Assembly (NCBI GenBank): GCA_964523675.1
Contig: CAZFZT010000077.1
Location: 1 to 15,322, forward strand
DNA from: CAZFZT01 sp964523675
Lineage (GTDB): Bacteria; Planctomycetota; Phycisphaerae; Phycisphaerales; SM1A02
Direction: 5' to 3'
DNA: 15,322 nt
Positions 1 to 7,135 of the stretch are shown here, in pieces. The position numbers and the translations under genes are program-made. The first letter of the stretch is position 1. Each line of letters begins with the position of its first letter. Under the pieces are notes generated by a model, which saw only the letters and a list, made by a program, of their open reading frames with translations, did not search any database and was not told where the DNA came from.

Positions 1-1
1 G

Positions 2-76
2 ATTGGTGATTCGCATCAGGATAGTCCCGGTCATGCTCACTTGGACAGCGCCTTTGCCGGAGGGCCGGAATGTTGA
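2..76 (+). CDS. possible 3' end of a truncated gene
   Basis: An open frame enters from the left edge and stops at TGA 74-76 after 24 codons. It is rich in Asp, His, Gly and Ser and ends in Ala-Gly-Gly-Pro-Glu-Cys. It has no stop back to the window edge and looks more protein-like than the other two plus-strand frames. A weak hairpin (CCGTT 82-86 with AACGG 91-95) follows the stop. I cannot assign a family from so short a tail, and chance is a real alternative. The preceding sequence would settle it. Confidence 0.25.
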   Translation: MGDSHQDSPGHAHLDSAFAGGPEC

Positions 77-143
77 GCCCGCCGTTCATCAACGGTACCA
101 CGACTCCAGGCCATTGCAAGGTGTATGCAGCGAAATCTGCCGA

Positions 144-374
144 TCATGCCGCGTTCATGCACCATCGTGCTTGCTCCGTGCTCGCAGAATGCGGCGCATC
201 GTCGATGTGCTCTTGCTGAACAGTGAAAATGACCGGCTGATTTTCACTATTCGGCCGCTGAACACTCTTGATGAGCGGCGAATCAAGAGTGATGACCGGA
301 TCATGATGCACGATCAGCCGGTCGTTATGAGAAATCATCGGCCGAACATCGATGTTCTCCACCCGGGTGACCAC
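144..374 (-). CDS. weak hypothetical ORF across the hairpin array
   Basis: This GTG-started frame of 76 codons covers most of the inverted-repeat array. The translation alternates polar and aliphatic residues, with beta-strand-like phrases such as ENIDVRP, DPVITLD and QPVIFTV. The open frame continues about 23 codons upstream of the GTG without another good start. The neighbouring frame there ends close by, so an original gene could have been broken by a frameshift; that is speculation. The phrase around VRPMISHNDR faintly recalls the 'VRPxxSxDxR' strands near the C-terminus of some secretin-like proteins, which I cannot test. The opposite strand is also open here, so the palindromes alone may explain the open frame. 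No Shine-Dalgarno or promoter is evident. Confidence 0.2.
   Translation of the reverse strand: MVTRVENIDVRPMISHNDRLIVHHDPVITLDSPLIKSVQRPNSENQPVIFTVQQEHIDDAPHSASTEQARWCMNAA
222..369. repeat. dense array of perfect inverted repeats
   Basis: Six perfect inverted repeats follow one another within 148 bases. Hairpin 1 has 9-bp arms at 222-230 and 240-248 with a 9-nt loop. Hairpin 2 has 10-bp arms at 263-272 and 282-291, again with a 9-nt loop. Hairpin 3 pairs GACCGG 294-299 with CCGGTC 318-323. A small stem, ATGA 327-330 with TCAT 335-338, closes a GAAA tetraloop. GAACATCGATGTTC (344-357) and CACCCGGGTG (360-369) are palindromes. The loop region of hairpin 1 (231-241) is perfectly complementary over 11 nt to 313-323. 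Parts of the array also look like an imperfect direct duplication (AGTG..ATGACCGG at 222 and 288; CGGCCG near 252 and 339). The arms of hairpins 1 and 2 are AT-rich in a GC-rich region. The other sequence at 77-603 shows no clear gene. Confidence 0.6.
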
Positions 375-603
375 AATGGCGCAGGATTGATCCGGCCCAA
401 TCAGCTCTGCTCGCGCAGATTCGACAACGAATACACCTCTGCATCATCCATGAGTACGACCGCTCCGGCGTGCCGAGGCGATCGAATGCACCTGTGTATA
501 GATGAGGTGTGCGATGGGCTTGTGAACCGCATTGCACCGCAGCGCGGCACCGTGAGGTGTGGGGGCGACTTGCCGCTGGCGGGAATTGGCGTTTGTCCTG
601 ACA

Positions 604-2199
604 ATGCCGCTCATGCTTCCCGCGATCATCGGCGGCATCGGCCTGTTCATCCTCGGCATGATTCTCATGACCGAGGGACTGCGCACCCTTGCAGGTGATG
701 CGCTGCGGGCTGTCCTTGAACGCTTTGTGCGCGGCCCGCTCTCCGGGCTCGGCTGGGGCGCCGGTATCACCGCCATCGTGCAATCCTCCAGCGCGACCAC
801 GCTCATGACCATCGGATTCGTCAGCGCGGGGCTGCTCACGTTCCCGCAATCGATCGGCGTCATCTTCGGCGCGAACATCGGCACCACGAGCACCGGTTGG
901 ATCGTCTCCACCATCGGCTTGCAGTTCAAGATGAGCGAGGTCGCGTTGCCGGTGCTCGGCATTGGCGTGGTGACGCGGCTCATCGGCGGTGAGCGGTTCG
1001 CGCCGCTGGGTACAGCCGTCGCAGGATTCGCGTTGATCTTTATTGGCATTGACACGTTGCAGGGAGGGATGCAGACACTTGCGGCGCGGATCGATCCTGC
1101 GACATTTCCGGGCCTGTCGCCGCTCGGTGTCCCGCTGCTGCTTGTGATCGGCGCGGTAATGACGGTGGTGATGCAGTCGTCGAGCGCAGCCGTCGCAACG
1201 ACTTTGGCAGCCGTTCATGCTGAAGCGGTCTCGCTGGATCAGGCGGCTCTGCTGGTGATTGGCCAGAACGTCGGGACATCGGTGAAAGCGGTGCTTGCAT
1301 CGATCGGCGCTTCCGTGCCGGCAAAGCACACAGCGCTGTCGCACATTCTCTTCAATGTCATCACAGCAGCGATGGCGCTGGCGTTGCTTCCGGTCTTTCT
1401 TGTCGTTGCGCGCTCGATCACAGAAACGGACGCTGTGGCCCTGGCCGGCTTTCACACGGCGTTCAACATCATCGGCGTTGTAGTGTTGCTGCCGTTCACA
1501 GGCAGGTTTGCGAACCTGGTGATGCGCTTGGTGCCCGAACCCGCGCCTTCGATGACGCGGCATCTTGATCCAAGCGTGATTGAGATTCCGGCCGTCGCAA
1601 GTGAGGCGGCGCGGCGGGCCTTGATTGAGATAGCGCGGGAAGCGACGGTGACGCTTCGGCAGCGGCTGGATGGCAGTGAATCGCGCGCAGAAACACTTCA
1701 ACGGATAACTGCGCTCGACCATGCGCTTGCGGAGTCGCAAAGGTTCTTGAGCCGGCTCGCCTCGACCTCGGCAGGGGAAGCGATGTATGAGCGACAACTA
1801 TCCTCACTTCATGCGGCCGATCACTTGTCGCGCTTATTCAACGCATTGCGTGGTGATCGGTCGATCCGCTTCGTCGCCCAGCATGAATCACTTGAACGGC
1901 TTGCGAACGAATTGGTCGAAGAGGCGATGCAGACGTTTGATCACCTGCTTTCTGGCGCAGCGGACGAAACGGGGGAGAGATTGGGAGAACTCAGCGCCAA
2001 CGTTGCGCAGGTGAGAAGGCGTGGCCGCAAAGACCTTCTTGATCGGACCGCGACGGGAGCGATATCGCCACACGAGAGCGCGCAGCAACTCGAAGCGCAT
2101 CTCTGGCTGGACCGTGTGGCGTACCACCTCTGGCGCAGCGCGCACCATCTCGGGCGCGTCCCTGAGGTGAAGATCGACTCAAGCGAAGAGAGGGAGTAG
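604..2199 (+). CDS. Na+/phosphate cotransporter family protein with PhoU-like C-terminal domain
   Basis: This is an inner-membrane protein of the Na/Pi-cotransporter family (NptA/YjbB type; SLC34-like repeats), expected to move inorganic phosphate with sodium or to export it. Numbered from ATG 604 it has 531 residues. Two inverted family repeats are plain: QSSSATT at residues 60-66 with GANIGTT at 89-95, and QSSSAAV at 191-197 with GQNVGTS at 220-226. FHTAFN follows at 283-288. Hydrophobic segments run from about 5 to 310. From about 320 to the end the protein is helical, charged and soluble, as in the PhoU-like tails of bacterial members. The frame extends back to GTG 559, but the added 15 residues are hydrophilic and cysteine-containing. 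ATG 604 places the first membrane helix at the N-terminus; ATG 613 is also possible. No strong Shine-Dalgarno is seen. Transport direction and substrate are inferred from the family only. Confidence 0.93.
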   Translation: MPLMLPAIIGGIGLFILGMILMTEGLRTLAGDALRAVLERFVRGPLSGLGWGAGITAIVQSSSATTLMTIGFVSAGLLTFPQSIGVIFGANIGTTSTGWIVSTIGLQFKMSEVALPVLGIGVVTRLIGGERFAPLGTAVAGFALIFIGIDTLQGGMQTLAARIDPATFPGLSPLGVPLLLVIGAVMTVVMQSSSAAVATTLAAVHAEAVSLDQAALLVIGQNVGTSVKAVLASIGASVPAKHTALSHILFNVITAAMALALLPVFLVVARSITETDAVALAGFHTAFNIIGVVVLLPFTGRFANLVMRLVPEPAPSMTRHLDPSVIEIPAVASEAARRALIEIAREATVTLRQRLDGSESRAETLQRITALDHALAESQRFLSRLASTSAGEAMYERQLSSLHAADHLSRLFNALRGDRSIRFVAQHESLERLANELVEEAMQTFDHLLSGAADETGERLGELSANVAQVRRRGRKDLLDRTATGAISPHESAQQLEAHLWLDRVAYHLWRSAHHLGRVPEVKIDSSEERE

Positions 2200-2216
2200 T
2201 GGGGTAATGCAGCGGC

Positions 2217-2271
2217 GTTCGAGTACCCGGGTGCGAACTGGTCTATTGACGTTGTTGCGCGCTCCACGCGC
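2217..2271. terminator. two hairpins between convergent genes
   Basis: Between the Na/Pi gene stop (2199) and the kmo stop (2275) lie two hairpins. One pairs GTTCG 2217-2221 with CGAAC 2234-2238 around the palindrome ACCCGGGT. The other pairs GCGCG 2257-2261 with CGCGC 2267-2271 around a 5-nt loop. Neither is followed by a clear T-tract, so they are candidates for bidirectional transcript ends rather than firm intrinsic terminators. Confidence 0.3.
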
Positions 2272-2274
2272 CTC

Positions 2275-3672
2275 TCAAGTGATAAGAATCAGCAACAGGG
2301 CGATGATGGCAAGCCCCAGTATTGCCGCCACAACCGCCGCGGCCTTCACCAACCGCACCTGCCCCTCCGCACGCCGTTTCGCCTCAGCATAGGGCACGTT
2401 TGAAAAACTGATCATGTTGTAGAGCGGCGTGAAGGAGCCGGGCAGCAGTTTGTGCAGCGTCTGCTCCGTCTTCTTCCACAGGAGAAACCGCTTGGAGCCG
2501 ACTTTGTCGCGCATTTCGATGAAGTTCTGAAGCGCCATGTCCGCAATCGCATCGGCGTGAACCTTGCGCTTCATCGTGAACGTCTCGAACACCGCATCCC
2601 AGTTCGGCGCAAAGCGTTCGATGTATTCATTGAGGATGCGACAGTCCTCGAACGCAGCGTTCATGCCCTGGCCGAAGAACGGCACGATGGCGTGCGCCGC
2701 ATCGCCGATGAGTACGACCTTGTTTTCATAATGCCATGGGAAGCAGCGGACTGTAACAAGCGAACTAGTCGGGTTCGTCATGTAATCCTGAACAAGCGTC
2801 GGCATCATCGGCACTGCATCAGGGAAATGCTTTTCAAAGAACGGCGTGACGTCGTCCTCCGAGAGCACCTGGTCGAACCCGATCTCTCCTTTCGAGGGGG
2901 CGCGGTACGGCCAGAAGCACGTGCAGGTGAAGGTGCGGTCGGGATTGGGCAGCGCGATCATCATGGCGGAGCCGCGCGGCCAGATATGCAGTGCGTTCGG
3001 CTCCATCGCAAAGCCGTCGAACTCCGGGCCGGCGAAACGGGGGATGTCCTTCGCAGGCGGAATGACCAGTTCCTTGTAGCCGTGTTCGATGTAGTCCTGT
3101 GAGTAATTGAAGCGGTCCTCGCGCTGGAGCCGGCTGCGCACCGCTGAGAACGCGCCGTCCGCGCCAATGATGACATCGGCGGCGGCCTGAATGAACCCTT
3201 CCTTGCGAATGTCTTCAAAGGAAGCGGCTGGCCCTTCAAGATCGACGTTGAGGCATCGATGATCGAAGTGCATGGTGACGTTGGGAAGTCGCTCTGCTGC
3301 ATCGAGCAATGCGATGTTCAGTCGGCCGCGATCAACGGAGTTGATCGCATCCTCGGGATTCGCGCTGTACGGTTGAAAAGTGAGCTCGCCGTGCAGTGGA
3401 TGCATCATGCGGCCGCGCATCGGAATCGCCTCGGCGAGCACCTCATCGGCGACGCCGACCTCGTGCAGAGCGGTGATGCCGCGCGTTGAAAGGGCGAGGT
3501 TGATCGATCTCCCGCCGACGAAACCGTGGAGGCGCGGATCGGCTCTGCGCTCGAAGAGCGCGACGTTGTAGCCGGCCTTGCCGAGATAGCAGGCCATCAG
3601 CGCGCCGGCGAGCCCCGCGCCGACGATCATGATGTGCGTCTCTTGAGGTGAGCGATCCCGCAGGCCGGCCAT
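2275..3672 (-). CDS. kmo: kynurenine 3-monooxygenase (FAD-dependent)
   Basis: The enzyme hydroxylates L-kynurenine to 3-hydroxykynurenine with NADPH and O2, a step of tryptophan catabolism and of de novo NAD synthesis through quinolinate. The 465-residue protein, close to the usual bacterial length, has the FAD-binding GAGLAG (18-23), the KMO signature RSINLALSTRG (55-65), the GADGAFSAVR motif (170-179) and the second flavin motif GDAAHAIVPFFGQG (323-336). LHIWPRG (228-234) also fits KMO rather than other flavin hydroxylases. The last ~22 residues are an uninterrupted hydrophobic helix running to the C-terminus (about 442-464), suggesting tail anchoring in the membrane as in eukaryotic KMO. 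ATG 3672 has a -10-like box 7 nt upstream and no Shine-Dalgarno. No kynureninase, tryptophan dioxygenase or 3-hydroxyanthranilate dioxygenase gene lies nearby, so its pathway partners are elsewhere or absent. Confidence 0.93.
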   Translation of the reverse strand: MAGLRDRSPQETHIMIVGAGLAGALMACYLGKAGYNVALFERRADPRLHGFVGGRSINLALSTRGITALHEVGVADEVLAEAIPMRGRMMHPLHGELTFQPYSANPEDAINSVDRGRLNIALLDAAERLPNVTMHFDHRCLNVDLEGPAASFEDIRKEGFIQAAADVIIGADGAFSAVRSRLQREDRFNYSQDYIEHGYKELVIPPAKDIPRFAGPEFDGFAMEPNALHIWPRGSAMMIALPNPDRTFTCTCFWPYRAPSKGEIGFDQVLSEDDVTPFFEKHFPDAVPMMPTLVQDYMTNPTSSLVTVRCFPWHYENKVVLIGDAAHAIVPFFGQGMNAAFEDCRILNEYIERFAPNWDAVFETFTMKRKVHADAIADMALQNFIEMRDKVGSKRFLLWKKTEQTLHKLLPGSFTPLYNMISFSNVPYAEAKRRAEGQVRLVKAAAVVAAILGLAIIALLLILIT

Positions 3673-3679
3673 GGCGAGC

Positions 3680-3685
3680 AGTGTA
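3680..3685 (-). promoter_or_regulatory. -10 box of kmo, near-leaderless
   Basis: Read on the minus strand, TACACT ends 7 nt before the kmo ATG (3670-3672). Transcription starting 6-7 nt after the box would begin at the start codon itself. There is no Shine-Dalgarno between them. No clear -35 element is visible. Confidence 0.45.
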
Positions 3686-3748
3686 CCTTTCGCTGTGAAA
3701 TGCGCCGCCTGCCCTATGAGCCATCATCCTGCGCCTGCGCTGGGGGAA

Positions 3749-3771
3749 TAGAATGCGGCGAGGAGACGCAG
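3749..3771 (+). promoter_or_regulatory. -10 box and Shine-Dalgarno of fbp
   Basis: TAGAAT (3749-3754) matches the -10 consensus at five of six bases. AGGAG (3761-3765) stands 6 nt before ATG 3772. A transcript starting about 7 nt after the box would open with the Shine-Dalgarno itself, giving a leader of only about 11 nt. The ribosome site is what selects 3772 over the in-frame ATG at 3700. Confidence 0.5.
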
Positions 3772-4815
3772 ATGACGCAGATCGAACCCATGCCGCCGCG
3801 AACCGAGCAACCCATGCCGCGCCGTTACACACGCGACAATTTGATGTCGCTGCAAAGCCATATTCTTGCCGAAGAGGCGAAACACCCGGGGGCGACTGGC
3901 GAACTCTCATGGATTCTCTCGGCGATCTCGCTTGCAGGGAAGACCATCGCGAACAAGGTTCGCCGCGCCCGCATTGAAGACGTGCTCGGCTCGCATGGCG
4001 ACCGCAACGTCCAGGGCGAAGAGCAGCAGAAACTCGATGTCATCGCCAACGAGATCATCATGCGGTGCCTCGGCGACCGCGCGAACATTGCCGTTCTCGC
4101 CTCTGAGGAAGACGAAGAGCCGCGCATCCTGCGCACCGGCAGGGAAGGCGGCAAGTACTGTGTCCTCTTCGATCCGCTCGACGGCTCATCCAATCTTGAC
4201 TTCTGTGTCGGCGTGGGCACGATCTTTACGATCCTGCGCAATGATCCTGAGATCAAGGGCGTCCATGAGACGCTCCAGCAGCCGGGCTCGCAGCAGGTCG
4301 CAGCCGGTTACATCCTCTACGGATCATCCGTCGTCTTCGTCCTCACGACGGGCAATGGCGTTGACATGTTCGTGCTCGACCAGTCCATCGGGTCGTTCGT
4401 TCTCGTTGAGCGCAAGATCAGGATGCCGAAGGCGAATCGCATTTACTCGATTAACGAGGCGTATGCAGATCAGTTTCCAAGCGGCTACCAGAACTACCTG
4501 AACTGGGCGCATCAGAATTCGTATTCGAGCCGGTACATCGGGTCGATGGTTGCGGACATTCACCGCACGCTCTTGCTCGGCGGCGTGTTTCTCTATCCGC
4601 CCACGAAAGCGCACGGCGGCGGCAAGTTGCGCCTCATGTATGAAGCCAATCCGATGGCGATGATTATGGAGCATGCAGGCGGGAAGAGTTTCTCGTCAAC
4701 GCCGACCGGCGAAATCAAACGCACACTCGAGATCGTCCCCGACGACCTCCATCAACGCACCAGCGTCATCATGGGCAGCGCGGATGAGGTGGATCATGTC
4801 ATGAAGTGGGTGTGA
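3772..4815 (+). CDS. fbp: class I fructose-1,6-bisphosphatase
   Basis: The enzyme hydrolyses fructose 1,6-bisphosphate to fructose 6-phosphate in gluconeogenesis (cytoplasm, Mg2+-dependent). The 347-residue product has the class I set in order: GEEQQKLD (82-89), the metal-binding SEED (111-114), the metal and catalytic motif DPLDGSSN (134-141), the substrate-loop region SRYIGSMVADIHR (253-265) and the phosphate/sugar-binding KLRLMYEANPMA (285-296). Its length is near the usual 330-340, with a slightly long Pro-rich N-terminus. The frame extends upstream to ATG 3700, but AGGAG 6 nt before 3772 and the adjacent -10 box favour 3772. It is divergent from kmo with about 100 bp between the starts. 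An inositol-monophosphatase-family enzyme is excluded by the full class I motif set. Confidence 0.96.
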   Translation: MTQIEPMPPRTEQPMPRRYTRDNLMSLQSHILAEEAKHPGATGELSWILSAISLAGKTIANKVRRARIEDVLGSHGDRNVQGEEQQKLDVIANEIIMRCLGDRANIAVLASEEDEEPRILRTGREGGKYCVLFDPLDGSSNLDFCVGVGTIFTILRNDPEIKGVHETLQQPGSQQVAAGYILYGSSVVFVLTTGNGVDMFVLDQSIGSFVLVERKIRMPKANRIYSINEAYADQFPSGYQNYLNWAHQNSYSSRYIGSMVADIHRTLLLGGVFLYPPTKAHGGGKLRLMYEANPMAMIMEHAGGKSFSSTPTGEIKRTLEIVPDDLHQRTSVIMGSADEVDHVMKWV

Positions 4816-4920
4816 AACAGAACGTAGTCTTTATCGCAGCGCGCGATCGACGCCATGTGCTGATATCGGCAACCTACGCATCCGGACTTCGACGGCCACC
4901 TTGATAGGCCCATCGAAGAC

Positions 4921-5040
4921 ATGACGGATGAGGAACGCTTTGTGTGGGCGTGGCGCGGCATGCAGTTGTTGCACTGGTCGCGCCAACACGTTCACCTCAA
5001 GCCCGCCGACAAGCCGGGCTCACCTTCGGGGCCAATGTAG
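4921..5040 (+). CDS. small hypothetical protein, 39 residues
   Basis: ATG 4921 opens a 39-codon frame ending at TAG 5038-5040, seven bases before the end of convergent trpC. The product is acidic-aromatic at the start (MTDEERFVWAWRGM), with three Trp and a HWSRQHVH core, then a Lys/Pro-rich tail. Codon third positions are mostly G or C, as in neighbouring genes. The frame continues upstream in protein-like fashion (HPDFDGHLDRPIEDM) to a TGA at 4862-4864 without another usual start, so the N-terminus is uncertain: a start-codon change, a frameshift or a rare start are all possible. A 6-bp hairpin (AGCCCG 5000-5005 with CGGGCT 5015-5020) lies within its 3' end and might end transcripts from either side. 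I recognise no family. Confidence 0.45.
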   Translation: MTDEERFVWAWRGMQLLHWSRQHVHLKPADKPGSPSGPM

Positions 5041-5046
5041 GCAGTT

Positions 5047-5901
5047 TTATGCTTCGCGGCGCAGCCGGGCCGGGGCGATCAACTCGCGCAGGGCATCGCC
5101 GGGCGATGGCTGCCGCAGCAGGTGCTCTCCCACAAGCACGATGTTGATGCCGCGCTGGCGCAACTTGACCACATCATCGCGCGATCCAATGCCCGACTCG
5201 CTCACCAGGACTCGGCGGTCCTCGATCAGTTCCGCCAGGCGAAAGGTGTGCGACAGATCGGTCTTCATCGTGCGCAGATCCCGGTTGTTGATGCCGAGCA
5301 GGCAATACCCCGCATGGGGGAAGCCGATATGCCGGCGGACCTTGAGTAGGTTCTCCATGTCATGGACCTCGACAAGCGTAGTCATGCGCAGCCGCTGCGC
5401 GAGAATCATCATGTCGAGCAGATCGCCTTCCGGCAGCACTTCCGCAATGAGCAGGATCGCATCGGCCCCGGCAGCGCGCGATTCCCACACCTGGTACTCG
5501 TCGAAGATGAAGTCTTTGCGAAGGACCGGCAGGGCGACGGCCTCGCGCACCTGCTGGATGTAGCCGAGATGCCCGCCGAAATGGGTTTCATCGGTGAGGA
5601 CTGAAATCGCCGCAGCCCCGGCTTCCTCGTATTCTTTGGCAATGCGTGCCGGGTCGAAGTCCCCATCGCCATCTCGGTTTCCCCACAGGTCGCCTGCCGA
5701 GGGGCTGCGCCGTTTGATCTCCGCAATGACGCGCGTGCGCGATCGATCCTGCTCATCAACAAGAGCTGCAAAGAAGTTTCGCGGCGGTCCTGCGCGTTCC
5801 GCAGCGGCTTGCACCGTCGCCAGCGGCGTCTGCTCCTTGGCCTTGGCGACCTCGACCCGCTTGCGCGCGATGATGGTGTCAAGGGTGATTTCTGGCGGCA
5901 T
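5047..5901 (-). CDS. trpC: indole-3-glycerol phosphate synthase
   Basis: The enzyme closes the indole ring in tryptophan biosynthesis, converting CdRP to indole-3-glycerol phosphate (cytoplasmic TIM barrel). In the 284 residues the family motifs appear in order: EIKRRSPS (61-68) with the catalytic Lys63, VLTDE..FGG (101-110), LRKDF (127-131) with Lys129, LVEVH (176-180) with Glu178, GINNRDL (203-209), SESGI (234-238) and the phosphate-binding VGE (257-259). The loop between SPSAG and DFDP is about six residues longer than usual (an Asn/Asp/Gly-rich stretch around 72-81). The PRAI (trpF) domain found in some fusions is absent. No other trp gene is adjacent, so the gene is a solitary unit. Its ATG on the minus strand overlaps a possible ATG of the divergent gene within one CATG (5899-5902). 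No clear Shine-Dalgarno is seen. Confidence 0.96.
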   Translation of the reverse strand: MPPEITLDTIIARKRVEVAKAKEQTPLATVQAAAERAGPPRNFFAALVDEQDRSRTRVIAEIKRRSPSAGDLWGNRDGDGDFDPARIAKEYEEAGAAAISVLTDETHFGGHLGYIQQVREAVALPVLRKDFIFDEYQVWESRAAGADAILLIAEVLPEGDLLDMMILAQRLRMTTLVEVHDMENLLKVRRHIGFPHAGYCLLGINNRDLRTMKTDLSHTFRLAELIEDRRVLVSESGIGSRDDVVKLRQRGINIVLVGEHLLRQPSPGDALRELIAPARLRREA

Positions 5902-6979
5902 GGCGATTGGAGGAAGGTCGGCTATCTGGTATGCAGCGATGAGCTTGACGATGACGATCGTCGCGATGACGGCGGAGCAATCCGAAGCGGCTGCGCCATT
6001 CCACGATACCTCGGGTGTTATAGCAACCAGGAGCGGGACAAACTATATGGACGAGGTTCCAGAGCCAGTGACGCTGGGGAGGGCAGGCGATGACGCTGCG
6101 GTGCCGCCGGCGACGGCTGTTGGTTCGGGCGGCATCACGATTCCCGAGGCCATCGTCTTTGCGATCGCGGCTGGTTGCGTATGGCTGTTCTTCAGGAAGC
6201 GATGGCACCGGTTTGAGAATGCTCCAGGATGCCCCGTCGCACCCGGATGGAGTGCAACGGCTTCGGCCTCGCTGCGACTTGGCCTCTTCGTGGCTGCGAT
6301 TGTTCTTGCCCAGATCGGAGCGGGCGTAGCCATCGACGCCCTTGGGCTGGATCTCCAGCCGCAGCTCCAGCCGCACGAGATGGTTCTCGTCGGCTTGGGA
6401 AGGTATGCAGGTGAGGCGATAGCCATCGCGGGCTTCGTGGTGTTGGCAGTGAAGGAGCGGAACGCTTCGGCGCGGAGAGGCGTCGCCCTGGGCAAGGCGG
6501 CTCTCAAGGGAGCGGCGGCGTTGGCGTTGTTCTGGCCGGTCTTGATGACGCTTGTCTGGTTGACGAATCTCATCGTGCGGGCTCTGACCGGCTCGGTCCC
6601 CGATGCGGTTGCACATCAGACGTTGGTGCTGCTGCTTGATTCACAGCCGAACGCATGGGCGCTCATCCTCGCGGCCATGGTGGTGGTTCTGGCGCCGATG
6701 GTGGAAGAGGTGCTCTATCGCGGGATGCTCCAGAGCGCGCTGGTGCGACTGGAGATGCCTCGTTGGTGGGCGATCGCAGCGACAAGCGTGGTGTTCGTCA
6801 GCATGCATATTGCCGCGGCGCCTTCAGCAGAGGCCCTGCCGGGTATGCTGGCCGCCCTATTCGTGCTTTCCCTCGGTTTCGGGTGGATTTACGAGAAAAC
6901 CGGGAGTCTGCTCGCGCCGATGGTGATGCACATGTTGTTCAATGGCGGCAACCTCGCGGCAGCCGCAATGTTGTCGTAA
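5900..6979 (+). CDS. CPBP-family intramembrane glutamic endopeptidase (CAAX protease-like)
   Basis: This is a polytopic membrane protein of the CPBP/Abi family (Rce1-like intramembrane proteases). In the 359-residue reading the catalytic motifs are present: EEVLYR (EExxxR, 269-274), FVSMH (FxxxH, 299-303) and HMLFN (HxxxN, 344-348). Seven or so hydrophobic segments lie between about 80 and 359. The first ~33 residues look like a signal peptide or first helix (Arg6, hydrophobic 8-24, small residues 29-32), followed by a polar stretch to about 75. The start is uncertain: ATG 5900 shares a CATG with the trpC start, and ATG 5939 is an alternative that still leaves a short hydrophobic N-terminus. 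GGAGGAAGG at 5909-5917 is too far from 5939 to be a clear ribosome site. Substrate is unknown; members act on prenylated or small exported peptides or have immunity roles. Confidence 0.88.
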   Translation: MAIGGRSAIWYAAMSLTMTIVAMTAEQSEAAAPFHDTSGVIATRSGTNYMDEVPEPVTLGRAGDDAAVPPATAVGSGGITIPEAIVFAIAAGCVWLFFRKRWHRFENAPGCPVAPGWSATASASLRLGLFVAAIVLAQIGAGVAIDALGLDLQPQLQPHEMVLVGLGRYAGEAIAIAGFVVLAVKERNASARRGVALGKAALKGAAALALFWPVLMTLVWLTNLIVRALTGSVPDAVAHQTLVLLLDSQPNAWALILAAMVVVLAPMVEEVLYRGMLQSALVRLEMPRWWAIAATSVVFVSMHIAAAPSAEALPGMLAALFVLSLGFGWIYEKTGSLLAPMVMHMLFNGGNLAAAAMLS

Positions 6980-7083
6980 AATGGGGGGCAAGGCGGGGGC
7001 GGGCGAAGCAGTCGAGCCGCGCTTTGCGACCTTGCGAGATAGGTCAGATGCGAGTAAAAGGGGCCAATATGTTCGGCCCATGG

Positions 7084-7115
7084 GCGGCTATCCAGCCGCG
7101 TATTCTTTTCGTGTT
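7084..7115 (+). terminator. intrinsic terminator-like hairpin before HPr gene
   Basis: GCGGCT (7084-7089) pairs with AGCCGC (7094-7099) around a 4-nt loop, followed by a T-rich tract (7101-7115). It lies about 105 nt after the CPBP gene stop and 20-50 nt before the HPr start, so it could end CPBP transcripts. TATTCT (7101-7106) within the T-tract could alternatively act as a -10 for HPr. Confidence 0.5.
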
Positions 7116-7135
7116 TCTGCGAGCATTGATACACC

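Noticed and set aside
344..357. GAACATCGATGTTC as an SOS (LexA/DinR) box
   Set aside because: The half-sites are separated by six bases rather than four, and no SOS gene is adjacent.
222..369. CRISPR array
   Set aside because: Elements are inverted rather than regularly spaced direct repeats, and there are no cas genes.
3..698. 231-codon open frame on the plus strand at the left end
   Set aside because: Much of it is His/Arg-rich with clustered Cys, it runs into the Na/Pi gene in another frame, and it mirrors the palindromic array; no family features.
325..1797. 490-codon minus-strand frame opposite the Na/Pi cotransporter
   Set aside because: Composition is extreme in Arg, His, Asp and Cys without hydrophobic cores, typical of antisense to a GC-rich gene.
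4856..5040. Selenoprotein reading through TGA at 4862-4864
   Set aside because: No SECIS-like hairpin directly after the TGA was evident and no selenoprotein family matches; a lost start or frameshift is simpler.
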